In this document: positions 35,586 through 48,090 of the stretch, in pieces
Layout of the letters: every line of letters begins with the position of its first letter
Position numbering within the stretch: position 1 is the first letter of the stretch
Assembly (NCBI GenBank): GCA_011634665.1
Contig: WAEK01000004.1
Coordinates: 1,289,501 to 1,353,500 of the forward strand
DNA length: 64,000 bases
Origin: Mortierella sp. BCC40632
Lineage: Eukaryota > Mortierellomycota > Mortierellomycetes > Mortierellales > Mortierellaceae
Direction of reading: 5' to 3'
Program-made: the position numbers and the translations under genes
Notes under the pieces: generated by a model
Databases searched by the model: none
What the model was told of the DNA's origin: nothing
What the model saw: the letters and a program-made list of their open reading frames with translations, nothing else

Positions 35586-37746
35586 TTAGACCCCCAAATA
35601 TTGAGGGTTTCCAGGCCTCTGCACTATCGGAGCTGTTGGAGGTACTTTGCTTGCTTTCAGTTGGACCGTGGATTTGGGCGAAGTGGGTGTTTCCATCGAG
35701 ATATCTTCGGAGTGACCTTGGGGTAGAGAAAGGAGTAGTGATTCTTTGGGCACATCTGGCTGGTAGATGGCGCTCTCTGGAGGTGGATTGACAATCTCAG
35801 GAGGCGGATTGGCGACCTTTGGAGGTGGACTGCCAATCTCTGGAGGCGGATTGGCGACCATAGGAGGTAGATTGGCAATAGTGGTAGCGATAGCGGGGGT
35901 AGCGGGGGTAGCAAGGGTAGTGGTGACGGGAGGAGGAGTATAAACAGTGGGCTCGGAAGAATGCGCTTGGAAGATCCTTGGTGGGAGTGCCTGTTCAGAT
36001 ACAGGGATAATAATAGGTATGTTGTATTGAAGTGGTTGAGTCTGAGTCTGAGTGATAAAAATGTTGCTGGTAGTAGGTTGTTGGTATTGGGATTGCTGCT
36101 GAGACTGCAGAGGTTGGGGTTGGGGCTGTTGTGCAGCTTCGACTTCTAGCTTGCCAGTACCTTGAGAATGATGTTGGACAGGAACCTCGGGAGCAACAGG
36201 AGCCGATGCGGCTGCACCGTTGCGACGACGACGACGAATGAGAAGGAATGCGCCTAAGGCAATAACAACCACTACTCCCACAGCAATACCAACGATCGCA
36301 CCAACAGAGACACCACTACCACTCGAGTCACCATCAGCATTTTTGCCTCCATTCTTGCCTCCATTTCCTTGATTGGGGGAGGTGGGCAATGGTGCTGGGA
36401 CACCAGGCTGGACAAGGCCAAGTCCTGACCAGGATCCTGTGGTATTGTCAAAGACGTTGAATTTTACCGTTTGGCCATTGGATGAATACAATACCAAACG
36501 ACCATTAATACTTGTGGCCGCTATAGAAGATGTGAACTGAGGCACATTCCCATAAACAGCAACACGCTTTAACTCTGGAGAAGCGTAAGGGTTAATGGAG
36601 TAGAGGACGACAGTTTCATCTGATGCCTATGTGTGTGCGTGGTCCATTTGGAGAGGCATATTTGTTTGTGTGAGTTGATTGCGATAGCCAAATTTAGAAG
36701 GGGAAAGAGGTACAATCCGGGAATGGTGGGTGCTCCTCTGTCCAATCACTTTCCACACCTTTTGCACACCGAACTCGCTTTTTTTTTTTTTTTTTTTTTT
36801 TTTGCCGCATACCTTGTCAAAAATGTAGGCCATTTCGGCCACAGGAACTGAAAAGGCCTTTGGTGTTAGACGAATGCCAGACATGTCAACCGACTGCAGG
36901 GATTCGAGCTTGAGAATACCATCAACGCTACCTGGTGGTGGGAAAAGGATGTCCGTGGTAGTGGTGCTATAGATCTGACCACTGGCATTCGAATCAAAGA
37001 CAATCAGGTACCCTGTCCCAGGTGAGATCGCCGATACTTTAAGGGTTCCAGCCGCAAGGACAGCTGGCTCCTTCAAGGTTGCCCCAAGATAAAAACTATT
37101 TGAGATATAGGTAGAGAGAGAGAGAGAGAGAGCGAGGCGAGAGAGAGAGAGAGAGATCCCATTTTTGTTCCCAAGTCGCGTGCCATGTGTAAGTAAGGCG
37201 GTCAATGTGGTCCCTCTCAAACTTGCAACATTCCAATTGTAAAAGACTAGGTACGCACTTTTGGTAATTCTCGGAAATGTTCGCTCCATTTGTGCGAACA
37301 CTAGACCAAGACGATAGCGTCTCTGAGTGACTTCTGCCTGTCATTCCTACATAAAAATTCTTGGGACCAACAGCATTGACGAAGGTGAACAGGCTTTGAG
37401 TTGGGTAAATTACAGTCTCGAAGGCTCCTTTGATAAAGGTTGCGTCGGGATAGACGTTGGCAAAGATTGAGGCAGGTCCGAATTGAATGATCGCGAAAGG
37501 ATTGGTGGAGTTGGCCGTGTTGCCAGGATAAGAAAAGCAGGACTTTGCTTTCGAGTACTCCCACTCTCTATACTGGTCAGAAGCGAATAGCTTGGCAGTG
37601 GGTGAGTTGATGTTGGCAATGTTGACAATATAGACGTCAAGCTGGCCGATGGAATCTCTTAGGGCACCCGCCAAGTAAACGGTCGAGACATCCTTGGTAG
37701 GGGCGATGCAGGGGTTGGGAAAGTCAGGTATAGTTGTGGCGCTCAT
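35586..37746 (-). CDS. single-pass membrane protein with Pro-rich tail, duplicate copy 2
   Basis: Three exons, 37746-37259, 37095-36813 and 36626-35586, give 603 aa. Exon phases match copy 1, and exon 2 is exactly 283 nt in both. The N-terminal domain starts MSATTIPDFPNPCIAP and parallels copy 1 throughout. A GSGVSVGAIVGIAVG segment starts the transmembrane helix, followed by RRRRR. The tail has diverged: the Gln array is short and there is a PPP-E-I/V repeat (NPPPEIGSPPPKVANPPPEI-type), whereas the last residues (PGNPQY) are shared. No signal peptide is seen. Function unknown; the conserved ectodomain with a rapidly changing low-complexity tail suggests the ectodomain and membrane anchor are the selected parts. 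Confidence 0.8.
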
Positions 37747-38478
37747 GGCTGTATGTGGAAACTACTCTATGTTGAACAGTCTGCGGGTTTAGTGCAGATT
37801 GCAACGGTGGAGACAGGGATAAAAGGGAAGGGGGGGCGTAGCCGAGAAAATGGATTTGGGAACTCTGGGGATGAGGGAGAGAGAGAGAGAGAGAGAGAAG
37901 GAAAAAGAGAAAAAGAAAAAGAAAGAGAGAGAGACAGAACCTGCGGTGGCTCACTCTGAAAGAGGATTCCAGGCAGAAGTTGTTGATGAATGCAGTTGGG
38001 AGCCCGGCCATGTCTTTGTCACACGGCTGAGCTTTTCAGGCCGTCTATCACCTCCAGATTCAGAAAGAGAGCTTCGCGACTCATGCACGAGATGCAACAC
38101 ACAAACTGAACAAACAGTCAAACCCTTGGGAAGAGAAGGTACAAAAATGTGTCAGCATCCTCACCTCATGCCTCCACTTTCTACCCAGTGAGGATCCCAC
38201 AGGTCGAGCACAAACTCTGACGCTGGCACGCAAAGAGCGCAGCACGTGGTCCGTAGCACATGACCAGTCACAGAGGTACCAGGAGGGGAGCCAGGAGCTA
38301 GCTTCCAATGAAGGCCCCTGCAGATCTTGGGCCTCGCAACGCTCACCCCGGAACCAGCGCATAAATGAGACGAGCAGAGAGGCCCCCTCTCGCTCTCCCC
38401 CCCGCTTTTGTCGACTTGGCCACTATCCGATTCTGCGAAGAGTGGCTTGGCTGCCGAATAGCCTCTTTCCTTTGCTCA

Positions 38479-38514
<36 letters not shown>

Positions 38515-38568
38515 GTTCTCTCACTCTTTCACTCTCTCTGTTGTCCATTCTTGGTTGACATTCTCTTG

Positions 38569-38600
<32 letters not shown>

Positions 38601-38837
38601 TCGCTCCCACACAAATACGCTCTCTCAAATCTCTCACTCCTCACTCTCTCTCACTCTCTCTCACTCTCTCGCCCACTTGCTGCTTGCACTTGTCATCTCT
38701 CATTCCTCCTTTTTCACTCTCTCGCTCTCACTCCCACTCTCACTCACAAACACACACTCAATAACCCGTCTATCCTTCTAACCCAAAGACTCTAGAAACA
38801 CACAACACAGGGACTTTTTTTTTTTTTTTTTTTTTTT
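37747..38837. other. divergent promoter region, copy 2 membrane gene / WDR5
   Basis: About 1.1 kb with GA-rich (37876-37935) and CT-rich (38480-38760) blocks, the latter being the leader/promoter side of WDR5. The part next to copy 2 is homologous to the copy 1 upstream region. No gene seen. Confidence 0.6.
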
Positions 38838-38845
38838 TATATAAG
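38838..38845 (+). promoter_or_regulatory. TATA-like box near the WDR5 start
   Basis: TATATAAG directly after a T run and 46 bp before the WDR5 ATG, followed by a 20 nt A run. If used, the 5' leader would be very short. The spacing is plausible but unproven. Confidence 0.35.
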
Positions 38846-38878
38846 GGATTAACAAAAAAAAAAAAAAAAAAAAAGTAG

Positions 38879-41283
<2,405 letters not shown>

Positions 41284-41582
41284 GAGCAAAGAAGCATGAA
41301 CCTCTTTCCTCTCCTCCTCTCCCCTTCCTTGCCACCTCACCACTGGATCCATCAACTACTATAGAGTAGCCCTTTTTTTTGTTCTTTTCCCTTCTTTTAC
41401 CCACCCCTCTCTTCCCTTCACCCTCCTCCCCTTCCCCCACGCTTGTGTCTGTCCTGCGTGTTTCTATGTACACAAGTACACACACACGCACGCGCGCGCT
41501 CGGTCCATCAAATACTTCTCGGGCAGTATTTGCCCAAAGTGTTACAGGACCTGAACCACTTGTTCTCCTTCCCTTGCTCCTC

Positions 41583-41631
<49 letters not shown>

Positions 41632-41761
41632 TCTTCTTCTTTACCTCCCCTGCCCCTTCTTACTGTGGGATGAACTCTAGGAACCTATAGCTTTCCGAAT
41701 GTGGATGACTCTCCTCCTGACCAATCCATAAACGGATCTCTGGAGAAAAAAAAAAAAAAAT

Positions 41762-41792
<31 letters not shown>

Positions 41793-42054
41793 TCCCCCCA
41801 TCCACCTGAGCAGCCTTTTCTTTTCTTTTTTTTTTTTTTTTTTTTTTATTTCTGAAAACTTGGTATACACAGATTCTGAATTGATGAAAGAGTAAGAGTG
41901 AGATATATAAATGGGCGGGGGAAGGGTGAGAGGTGTAAAGAATAAGAATAGACGAGGAAAAGAGAGCGAGCACGAGATGGTTGCATTGATGATTCACCTC
42001 TCTCTCTCTGTGTGTGCATTTTTTTTTTCCTTCGTTTTCCTTCGTTTTCCTTCG
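41284..42054. other. 3' flanks of convergent WDR5 and phosphatase genes
   Basis: CT microsatellite (about 41591-41627), paired A and T homopolymers near 41743-41847 and a triplicated CCTTCGTTTT-like unit near 42029-42053. No gene seen. Confidence 0.6.
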
Positions 42055-42333
42055 CTATGCAACAACAGTCGTGGTTGTCGTCGTGGTGGTTGTCGTCGTG
42101 TTCAATTTCGAAGAAACAACCTGAAAGATCTCTTGGATGATATTCAAGGCAGCAGAAGGACCTTCCCAATAAATGACCTTGGCCTTGACCAATTCAGGTT
42201 GGGCCTTGATCTCCTTTTCAAGGAGTAGTCCACTTCTTGCGAGTACAATGTCATTGCTTTTTTTTTTTTTTTTTTAGGGGAGAATAGCAAAGAGAAAAAG
42301 TGTAGAGAGTGATTCATGCAAGTTAGCATCTTG

Positions 42334-42401
<68 letters not shown>

Positions 42402-42834
42402 CAGGGGACTTGGGGAGATAATGAAGCTTTTGGTCTTTTAAACTTGTTTGTTTGTTTGTTTGCTTTTACCTTTGGAGCCGAGTCGAAGGACAGAAATCGT
42501 TAGTGGAGTCACCCATGTACACGACTTGATCCCATTGCTTCGAATCGATCAACTTTTGAATCTCTCGACCTTTACACAAGTTGAGGCCACAGGGACGAGG
42601 GCATCGATGAGGTTCCAGATCCAGTCCATGATATCTCTCCACACGCAATTGTCCCTTCTCGTCAAAATGGGATGGGTTGGTGATGATCTTTGTGAACACG
42701 TCCTCCAATCCATAAGCCTAGAAACCAAACCACAAATGTAGGGGAGAAGTTGTCGTCGTTAGTCATCGGTCGAAGACCTACAAAGGTGTCCTCCTAAAGG
42801 TTTGGGAGAATGTGGGGAAGGGTCCCGAACCCCA

Positions 42835-42871
<37 letters not shown>

Positions 42872-43411
42872 TTGAGGATCGTGTCGATGTAGAAAGTGTT
42901 GGCGTCAGAGATAATACAAAGCTCTGCACCTTGGGATTTCATGAGTCGGAGGGCTGAGGTCACCTCGGGCGTCTATCATGTTCGGATCAGAGAGAGAAGA
43001 GTCAATATGAGCTGCTTCCTGTCAACACGATGAATACACTCTATGCAAGGAAAAAGATATATTACCAATGGGATCCGTCGAAGGGTCTTCTCGAGGTCTT
43101 CTTTGGTGACGCCCTGTTCAAACAACTTGCCGAGTAGATGATCCCTAGAAGTAAAGTAATCATATATTTATTTTTATTTATGGTCAGATCCCCCATCAAG
43201 TGTCATTCAAAAACGACCCAAAGCAACAAGAAAGAGCAGGATAGAGAACGTACTGTAGATCGGTCCATTGGACTTTGCCATGCAGCTGTTCAAGTTCTTT
43301 GATGGGGGCGGCCTTGAGGTTTTCCATGACCCAGTAGTCCGAGTCAGCCTCGATAAGCGTAAAGTCAAAGTCAAAGACACAAAGTCTCTTGAAAGTTGTT
43401 GCGATAGGCAT
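42055..43411 (-). CDS. PHOSPHO1/PHOSPHO2-type HAD phosphatase
   Basis: Five exons, 43411-43254, 43144-43066, 42972-42871, 42717-42470 and 42232-42055, give 254 aa, close to the usual 240-270. HAD motif I is DFDFT (D14, D16, T18), followed by IEADSD. Motif II is the Ser in CIISDAN. Motif IV is MGDSTNDF. The CPRPCGLNLCKG segment between them is characteristic of the PHOSPHO family, which hydrolyses phosphoethanolamine/phosphocholine or pyridoxal phosphate. Substrate cannot be set from sequence; a soluble cytosolic enzyme is expected. The extreme C-terminus is a run of Thr codons. Intron 4 contains a 63 bp GA microsatellite, and intron 3 begins with a roughly 28 nt A run in transcript sense. A TATAAAAG box lies about 285 bp upstream. 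Confidence 0.9.
42337..42399. repeat. (GA)n microsatellite in phosphatase intron 4
   Basis: Uninterrupted AG/GA run of about 63 bp inside the intron 42233-42469; CU-rich in the transcript, about 105 nt upstream of the exon 5 acceptor. Confidence 0.9.
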
Positions 43412-44802
43412 TTTTGTTAGGTGTCTGAGGAAGGAAAAGGTATTTGGGAGGAGGATAAGGTGTATGTGACTCTGAGTTGAGTGTCGTGGAGTGAAGAAAA
43501 GAAGGGCTGTGTGCGTGTGAAGCAAAAGGTGTGTGTGTGAGAAAGACAGAAAATAAATTAAAAAGAGCTGAGAAAGAGGAGAGAAAGAGAAGTGGAGTTG
43601 AGAGGACGATAAAGTAGGTACACCTGGGATTGGTTTGATTGAGGAAGAGTTTGTTGCTTTTTTTTTTCCTTCTTTGTGGGTCTTCTTGGTCGCCCTTTTA
43701 TACAGCTGCAGGTTAGCCTTTCGACAAGTCATCCCGAGACGACCAGGACCGAGGAACAGAGCATTCCAAGTCGGAGGCAGCAACAACACCGATAAAAAAA
43801 AAAGGACTACTCTGGACCTCGCGGAGAGAGCAAAGAGATTCTTTTTTCTTTTCTGCGTAAAATATTATTAAGAGTGTTGGACAAACAATTTTGCCGTGTT
43901 AGTCCATGTGCGTGCTCAGTGAGAAGAATCCACCTAGCCCTGCGGGGAAGAGGTATTACTGTATTCGGCAAGAACACAAAAAAAAAAAAAAAAAACCAGC
44001 CCGAAGAGAGAGAGCACCGACCACTTTTCATTCTTTTCTTTCATCCTTTTCTTTCGTCCTCCTCTCTTTCACACACACGCTTGGCGCGACCATCCCAACG
44101 GGGACTGGTCGGAGTCAACAAACCCTTCCTTCCTCAGCCCTTCATCCCGTCATTCTGTCATTGTTGTCATCGTCAAGCATAGCCCGAGGCTAATCTGCAA
44201 CCCTGGTCCCTTTCCTTTCTTGTCTTTTCTACCTTCTCCTCTCTCCTTCCTCCCCAGCCAAAGGATTTGCGCGTGGACCAGCAAAAAGCCAACCATTGGG
44301 TTCGCACGCCATTTCATTATTATTTATATATATATATCAACTATGTTCAGCACTTTTTTTTTATAGAACCGTTTTTTTTTTATTATTCAATTAAACGCTT
44401 TACCCAGCACCTTTCATTTTTCTTTTCTTGCTTTCCTATAGAGAAAGAGAGGAAAGAGAGAGAGAGAGAGAGAGAATGAAATAGGTGTATGGATGGGAGG
44501 GAAGGGGGTCGAGGAGCAAGGAATAATAAACAAAAAGAAAAGATCAAAGAAACACTTGCAACGAGGCTACATACAAAGGGTCAAATAGCAGAATGACAGT
44601 TGGGACACGTTATACATGAAGGAGAAGAAAAAAGGCAAAAAAAAAAAAAAAGTTGTATATAATATTTGTATGAATCCAGAGTAGAGAATCATTTGGTACA
44701 CAAAGGAAGCACAGGGACACGAATTGCCTCGATCGAAAATAAATGAACGCACACCACCCAACTATGGATCACTCAATATAGAGTGAGAATGAGAGTGGGA
44801 GG
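43412..44802. other. intergenic spacer upstream of the phosphatase and downstream of antizyme
   Basis: Contains the phosphatase promoter with a TATA box at 43695-43702, CT-rich DNA, T runs near 44350-44380 and a short GA array near 44452-44474. No gene seen. Confidence 0.6.
43695..43702 (-). promoter_or_regulatory. TATA box of the phosphatase gene
   Basis: TATAAAAG on the minus strand, followed by GGCG, about 285 bp upstream of the ATG at 43411. Confidence 0.55.
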
Positions 44803-46045
44803 CTATAGTTCCATGCCAAGGACAAGGTACTTGGGATCGGCCGAAGGGAGGACGTCCGGATGGACCATGGAGAAGCCTGCGTACATCAATGTCCGCACCA
44901 GTTTTTCTATGGAGAAAAAAAATTAGAGAGGAGACGGAACAGATTAGTCATTCGATCGGAGAAAGAGAGAGACGAGAGAGACGAGAGAGGAGAGCCACAA
45001 AGCAGGAGAAAAATCCCTTCTCTCTCCCCACGGATCAAACGACGGGATCTCTTCTCGACTAGGCCAATCCTAGAACAGAAGATCTCAACGAGGGCTAGCT
45101 GCTGAGGATGAGCGGTCAGTCAGTCAGTCAGCGATTCGGTCACTCACCAAGACTGGGATTGTTCTTCTCAAGGCAGAGATAGACGGTGTCGCACTCAAGT
45201 CGCTCCTCTGCAAGATCCAATGCAGCAACGACGCTCTATCCCATTCGTCAAGCCCCACAATAAGAACGAGAGAGGAAGAGAAGGGGGGGGAAGAGAGAGA
45301 GAGAGGAGAAGGAGAAAAGGAAAGACGGAGAAGCAGAAAAAAGACGGATTACCAGTTAGTAAGAGACCTTCTTCATACACTCCCAATGAGACCACACAAT
45401 GTCAGTCCCAACCAAGAACAGGCTCGATTCACAACCCTCTGGGGAGACACACGATAGGTCGTTCGTTCAATATCTCGTAGTAGAGAGGAAGAGTTAAAGG
45501 GAAAAGAGAGACTAACCTCGCGGATATCCATGTCTTCCCAGCCATTGCCTTTCAAGTATAATTTGCCCTCGGACCGGAACCCGATCCAGGTGTTCAGCTT
45601 GGCGTCGTTCGAGGTGATCATCAAGGTCGCGTCCACGAGCGCAGCAACAGAAGCGTTGACACGTTGCGGAGTCTGCTCTGGAAGGCGAGTGCTACTCTTT
45701 GACGAGGAGGAGGAGTGCTGTTTCATCTCTTTGATGAACAAGGCGGTCTCCTCCGAGATGCCATCCTGGCGAAGATGTTCGCAGGTCTCGCTGCCACCGA
45801 GACCTGCAAGCATCGTCGCGCGATCATTAATAGGGATGTCAGGAGCACCACCGGCTGCTGCCCTCCACTACGCGTGAATCAGACCAAAGGTAGAGAGACA
45901 AGGATGATTAGAGAAATGAAGACGAAGGGTCCTTTTTATATATTTTGTACATAAAAATATATTGAGAAAAAAAAAAGCAGGTCCAACAACACGCAGGAAC
46001 TGTGGTTGTAAACTGGGTCGATGGCTGTGTCTGTGTCTCTGTCTG

Positions 46046-46088
<43 letters not shown>

Positions 46089-46090
46089 AG

Positions 46091-46132
<42 letters not shown>

Positions 46133-46334
46133 AGGGGGAAAAAGGGGAGAGAATGGACTTACAAGTTGAATAGACATAGCATTTAGTGCCCCGAGTGGCC
46201 TCATCAGCAATGCAGATGGCAAGGATGGGAGAGGACTGATGGGCAAGAGCGGGCGAGGAAGCAAAGTTGTCGAGGGGCATGTTGAAGGAGATTATACTGC
46301 TAGAGTTGGAATTACTATTATCGAGGCCCTCCAT
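44803..46334 (-). CDS. ornithine decarboxylase antizyme, with programmed +1 frameshift
   Basis: Four exons, 46334-46163, 45867-45517, 45235-45148 and 44906-44803. ORF1 is 66 codons, spliced once, and ends at TGA 45841-45839. ORF2 runs from GAC at 45840 in the +1 frame for 171 codons. The product would be about 237 aa (human OAZ1 228). The ORF1 terminus TGG-TGC-TCC-TGA is the classical antizyme shift site. ORF2 contains the antizyme domain: LYLKGNGWEDMDIRE, LDLAEERLECDTVYLCL and LVRTLMYAGFSMVHP. Antizyme binds ornithine decarboxylase, directs it to the proteasome without ubiquitin, and inhibits polyamine uptake. High polyamine raises frameshifting, which closes a feedback loop. Without the shift the ORFs look like a broken gene; here the break is the regulation. 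Intron 1 (295 nt) contains long complementary CT and GA runs. Confidence 0.93.
45839..45850 (-). promoter_or_regulatory. programmed +1 ribosomal frameshift site
   Basis: Minus strand reads TGG TGC TCC TGA C. The last sense codon TCC followed by TGA is the conserved antizyme shift context. Skipping the T of TGA places the ribosome in the GAC ATC frame, which stays open through three exons. Polyamine-stimulated shifting at this context is established in other antizymes. Confidence 0.92.
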
Positions 46335-47388
46335 GATGGATCGTGTCTTCGCCGAGCGGTGGGGTTACAAGTGGGAGCAGGGGTGTATGGGGGTTGGGGT
46401 CAGAAGGAAGAAGAAAAAAAAAAAAAAAAAGAAAGCACGCGGTGGATAGGCGATGGCAGATGAGATGCGTAGGATAGGGAAGAGAAGAGAAGAGAAGAGT
46501 GAGAGAGAGAGTGAAAGAGAGAGTGAGAGTGAGAGTGAGTGAGTGAGAGTGTAAGAGTGGGTGTGTGTGTGAGTGAGAGTGCACAGGTGAGAGATGAGAG
46601 ATAAAGTAGATGAAATGAACAACTGGGTCGATAGTTCGAGAGGCTTCTAGCTGGGATGGGGTGAACGAGTGAGAAAAAAAGAAAAAGAGGAGAGAGAGAG
46701 AAGAGAGAAAGAGAAATACCGAATGGGTGGCTGTTGCTGCTTGCTTGCTTCCACTCATTTCGACTGCTTTTTTTTTTTTTCTCTCTCCTCTCTCTTTTTC
46801 TTATTCTGATCGATCTTGTGACCTGGGAACACTCTGCTTCCCGCTCGTGCCTTTTTTTTTTTTTTTTTTTTCATCTACCGCCTACCCTTCTTTTCCACCC
46901 ATGGGGCCACCCGCCCCATGCTCTCTCTTCCTACCTTCAATCTCTTTTCTTTCTTGCAGGGGAACAGGCCAGAAGTCAATAGCACTCCAAGAATCAACCC
47001 TCCTTTCGTAATGACACGAGCTTCTCCCTTCTGAAAAAAAAAAGGACTACCTACAGGGCTCCCAGGGCTCTTCAGCCTATTCCTATTCCGTCCGGTTCCT
47101 TTTTTTTTTTTGTTTCTGGGAACCAGCATCACTTCATGGAATAGTTCATGGTGACTAGTCCTCCCGATCGCTCACATCGTTCGATCTATAAAAGTGATTC
47201 TGGAGGCACAGAGGACCCCACCCTGAAACAACTCTCCCGAAAATGCGAAAATAGGCGCCGTGAGAAGCAGGGCGGAGGCGGAGGAAAGGGAACCGGATTA
47301 AATTAAATCCTAACCCGACAACCATTAATTACTGTGATTAATCGAAATACATTGATCAACTTCTCAAAACTCAACACTTTCAAGTGAT
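46335..47388. other. intergenic spacer upstream of antizyme, up to the tRNA
   Basis: Contains the antizyme promoter side with GA/GTGAGA repeats (about 46498-46590), T runs and a CT-rich block. Near the tRNA are AT-rich near-palindromes around 47296-47311 and 47323-47341. No protein gene seen. Confidence 0.6.
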
Positions 47389-47460
47389 TCCTAGTTGGTC
47401 CAGAGGTCAGGATTTGTCGCTCTCACCGACAAGGCCCGGGTTCGATTCCCGGACTGGGAA
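47389..47460 (+). tRNA. tRNA-Glu (anticodon CTC)
   Basis: 72 nt including the discriminator, no intron. Acceptor stem TCCTAGT pairs with ACTGGGA (one G-T wobble). D stem GTCC/GGAT. Anticodon stem TGTCG/CGACA with loop CTCTCAC gives anticodon CTC at 47422-47424, reading GAG. T stem CCGGG/CCCGG with loop TTCGATT is the B box. A T run follows as Pol III terminator. Sequence closely resembles other fungal tRNA-Glu genes. Confidence 0.95.
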
Positions 47461-47480
47461 CATCTTTTGCCCTTTCGGCA

Positions 47481-47494
47481 TTTTTTTTTTTTTT
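47481..47494 (+). terminator. Pol III terminator of tRNA-Glu
   Basis: Run of 14 T starting 20 nt after the tRNA 3' end. A shorter TTTT at 47465-47468 may already terminate. Confidence 0.8.
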
Positions 47495-47546
47495 GCATCC
47501 ATGCTCGAAGCAAGAGAAATCGCCTCTTCGAGATTTTTTTTTCAGG

Positions 47547-47556
47547 CCCCGTTAGG
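47547..47556 (+). repeat. left target-site duplication
   Basis: CCCCGTTAGG immediately outside the left terminal inverted repeat, repeated in direct orientation at 55186-55195. Flanking G/C bases allow 9-12 bp readings; 10 bp gives the best TIR match. Mutator-like elements typically make 8-11 bp duplications. Confidence 0.85.
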
Positions 47557-47680
47557 GGATAAAGCTAAACTTCGGGACTCCCGAACGTTAGTTATCGTTC
47601 GGGACTGTCATTTGCCACTTAAAATTCGGGACCCACAACCTCTTAAAATTCGGGATTGCGGTCGCTTAAAATTCGGGCTG
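47557..47680 (+). repeat. left terminal inverted repeat with iterated AATTCGGG motif
   Basis: Matches the right end in inverted orientation almost base for base, with a T/C difference near the tip and one T-length difference. It contains repeats of (TTAA)AATTCGGG or CTTCGGGA spaced about 20-25 bp, and an internal palindrome CCCGAACG...CGTTCGGG. The same motif continues inward to about 47720. These look like transposase-binding iterons. Confidence 0.92.
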
Positions 47681-48090
47681 GCCAAAATTTAAAATTCGGG
47701 AACCTTAATCTTCGGGATCGAGGGTCGGTAACTCGCACCACTAATACCTTTCTCAGCTCCTCCTGTGGCTCGCCTCGCCTAACAGAGTCCATCAATGGGT
47801 TGCTAGTTTTTTTAACCTGCGTCTCTCCAACCTCCTAGCCTATCTTTCGCTTCTAAACCCATCGGTTGATGGCTTTTTAGTCTTTCTTTTGGTTTATTCT
47901 TCACAGTGTTGTTGTTGTTGTTGTTGTTTTTTTTTTTTTTGCTACACACTTGTTTAAATATCTCAGCTGTTCCCTATCTTCTTGTTGTTTCACTACCGCT
48001 TGCCTTCGGTGGGGCCGGATATGGTGTAGGACGCCTATAATTATGAACGAGACTTACTAGAAAGTAGCACATTAGCCTAATGGTCAACAC
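47681..48090. other. left subterminal region of the element
   Basis: AT-rich non-coding DNA with one or two further TTCGGGA motifs next to the TIR, a GTT array and a T run near 47905-47940. No ORF of note. Confidence 0.6.

Noticed and set aside
45373..46334. Antizyme as two separate hypothetical genes or a pseudogene
   Set aside because: The stop at the end of ORF1 is exactly the conserved shift site and ORF2 resumes in the +1 frame, the normal structure of antizyme genes.
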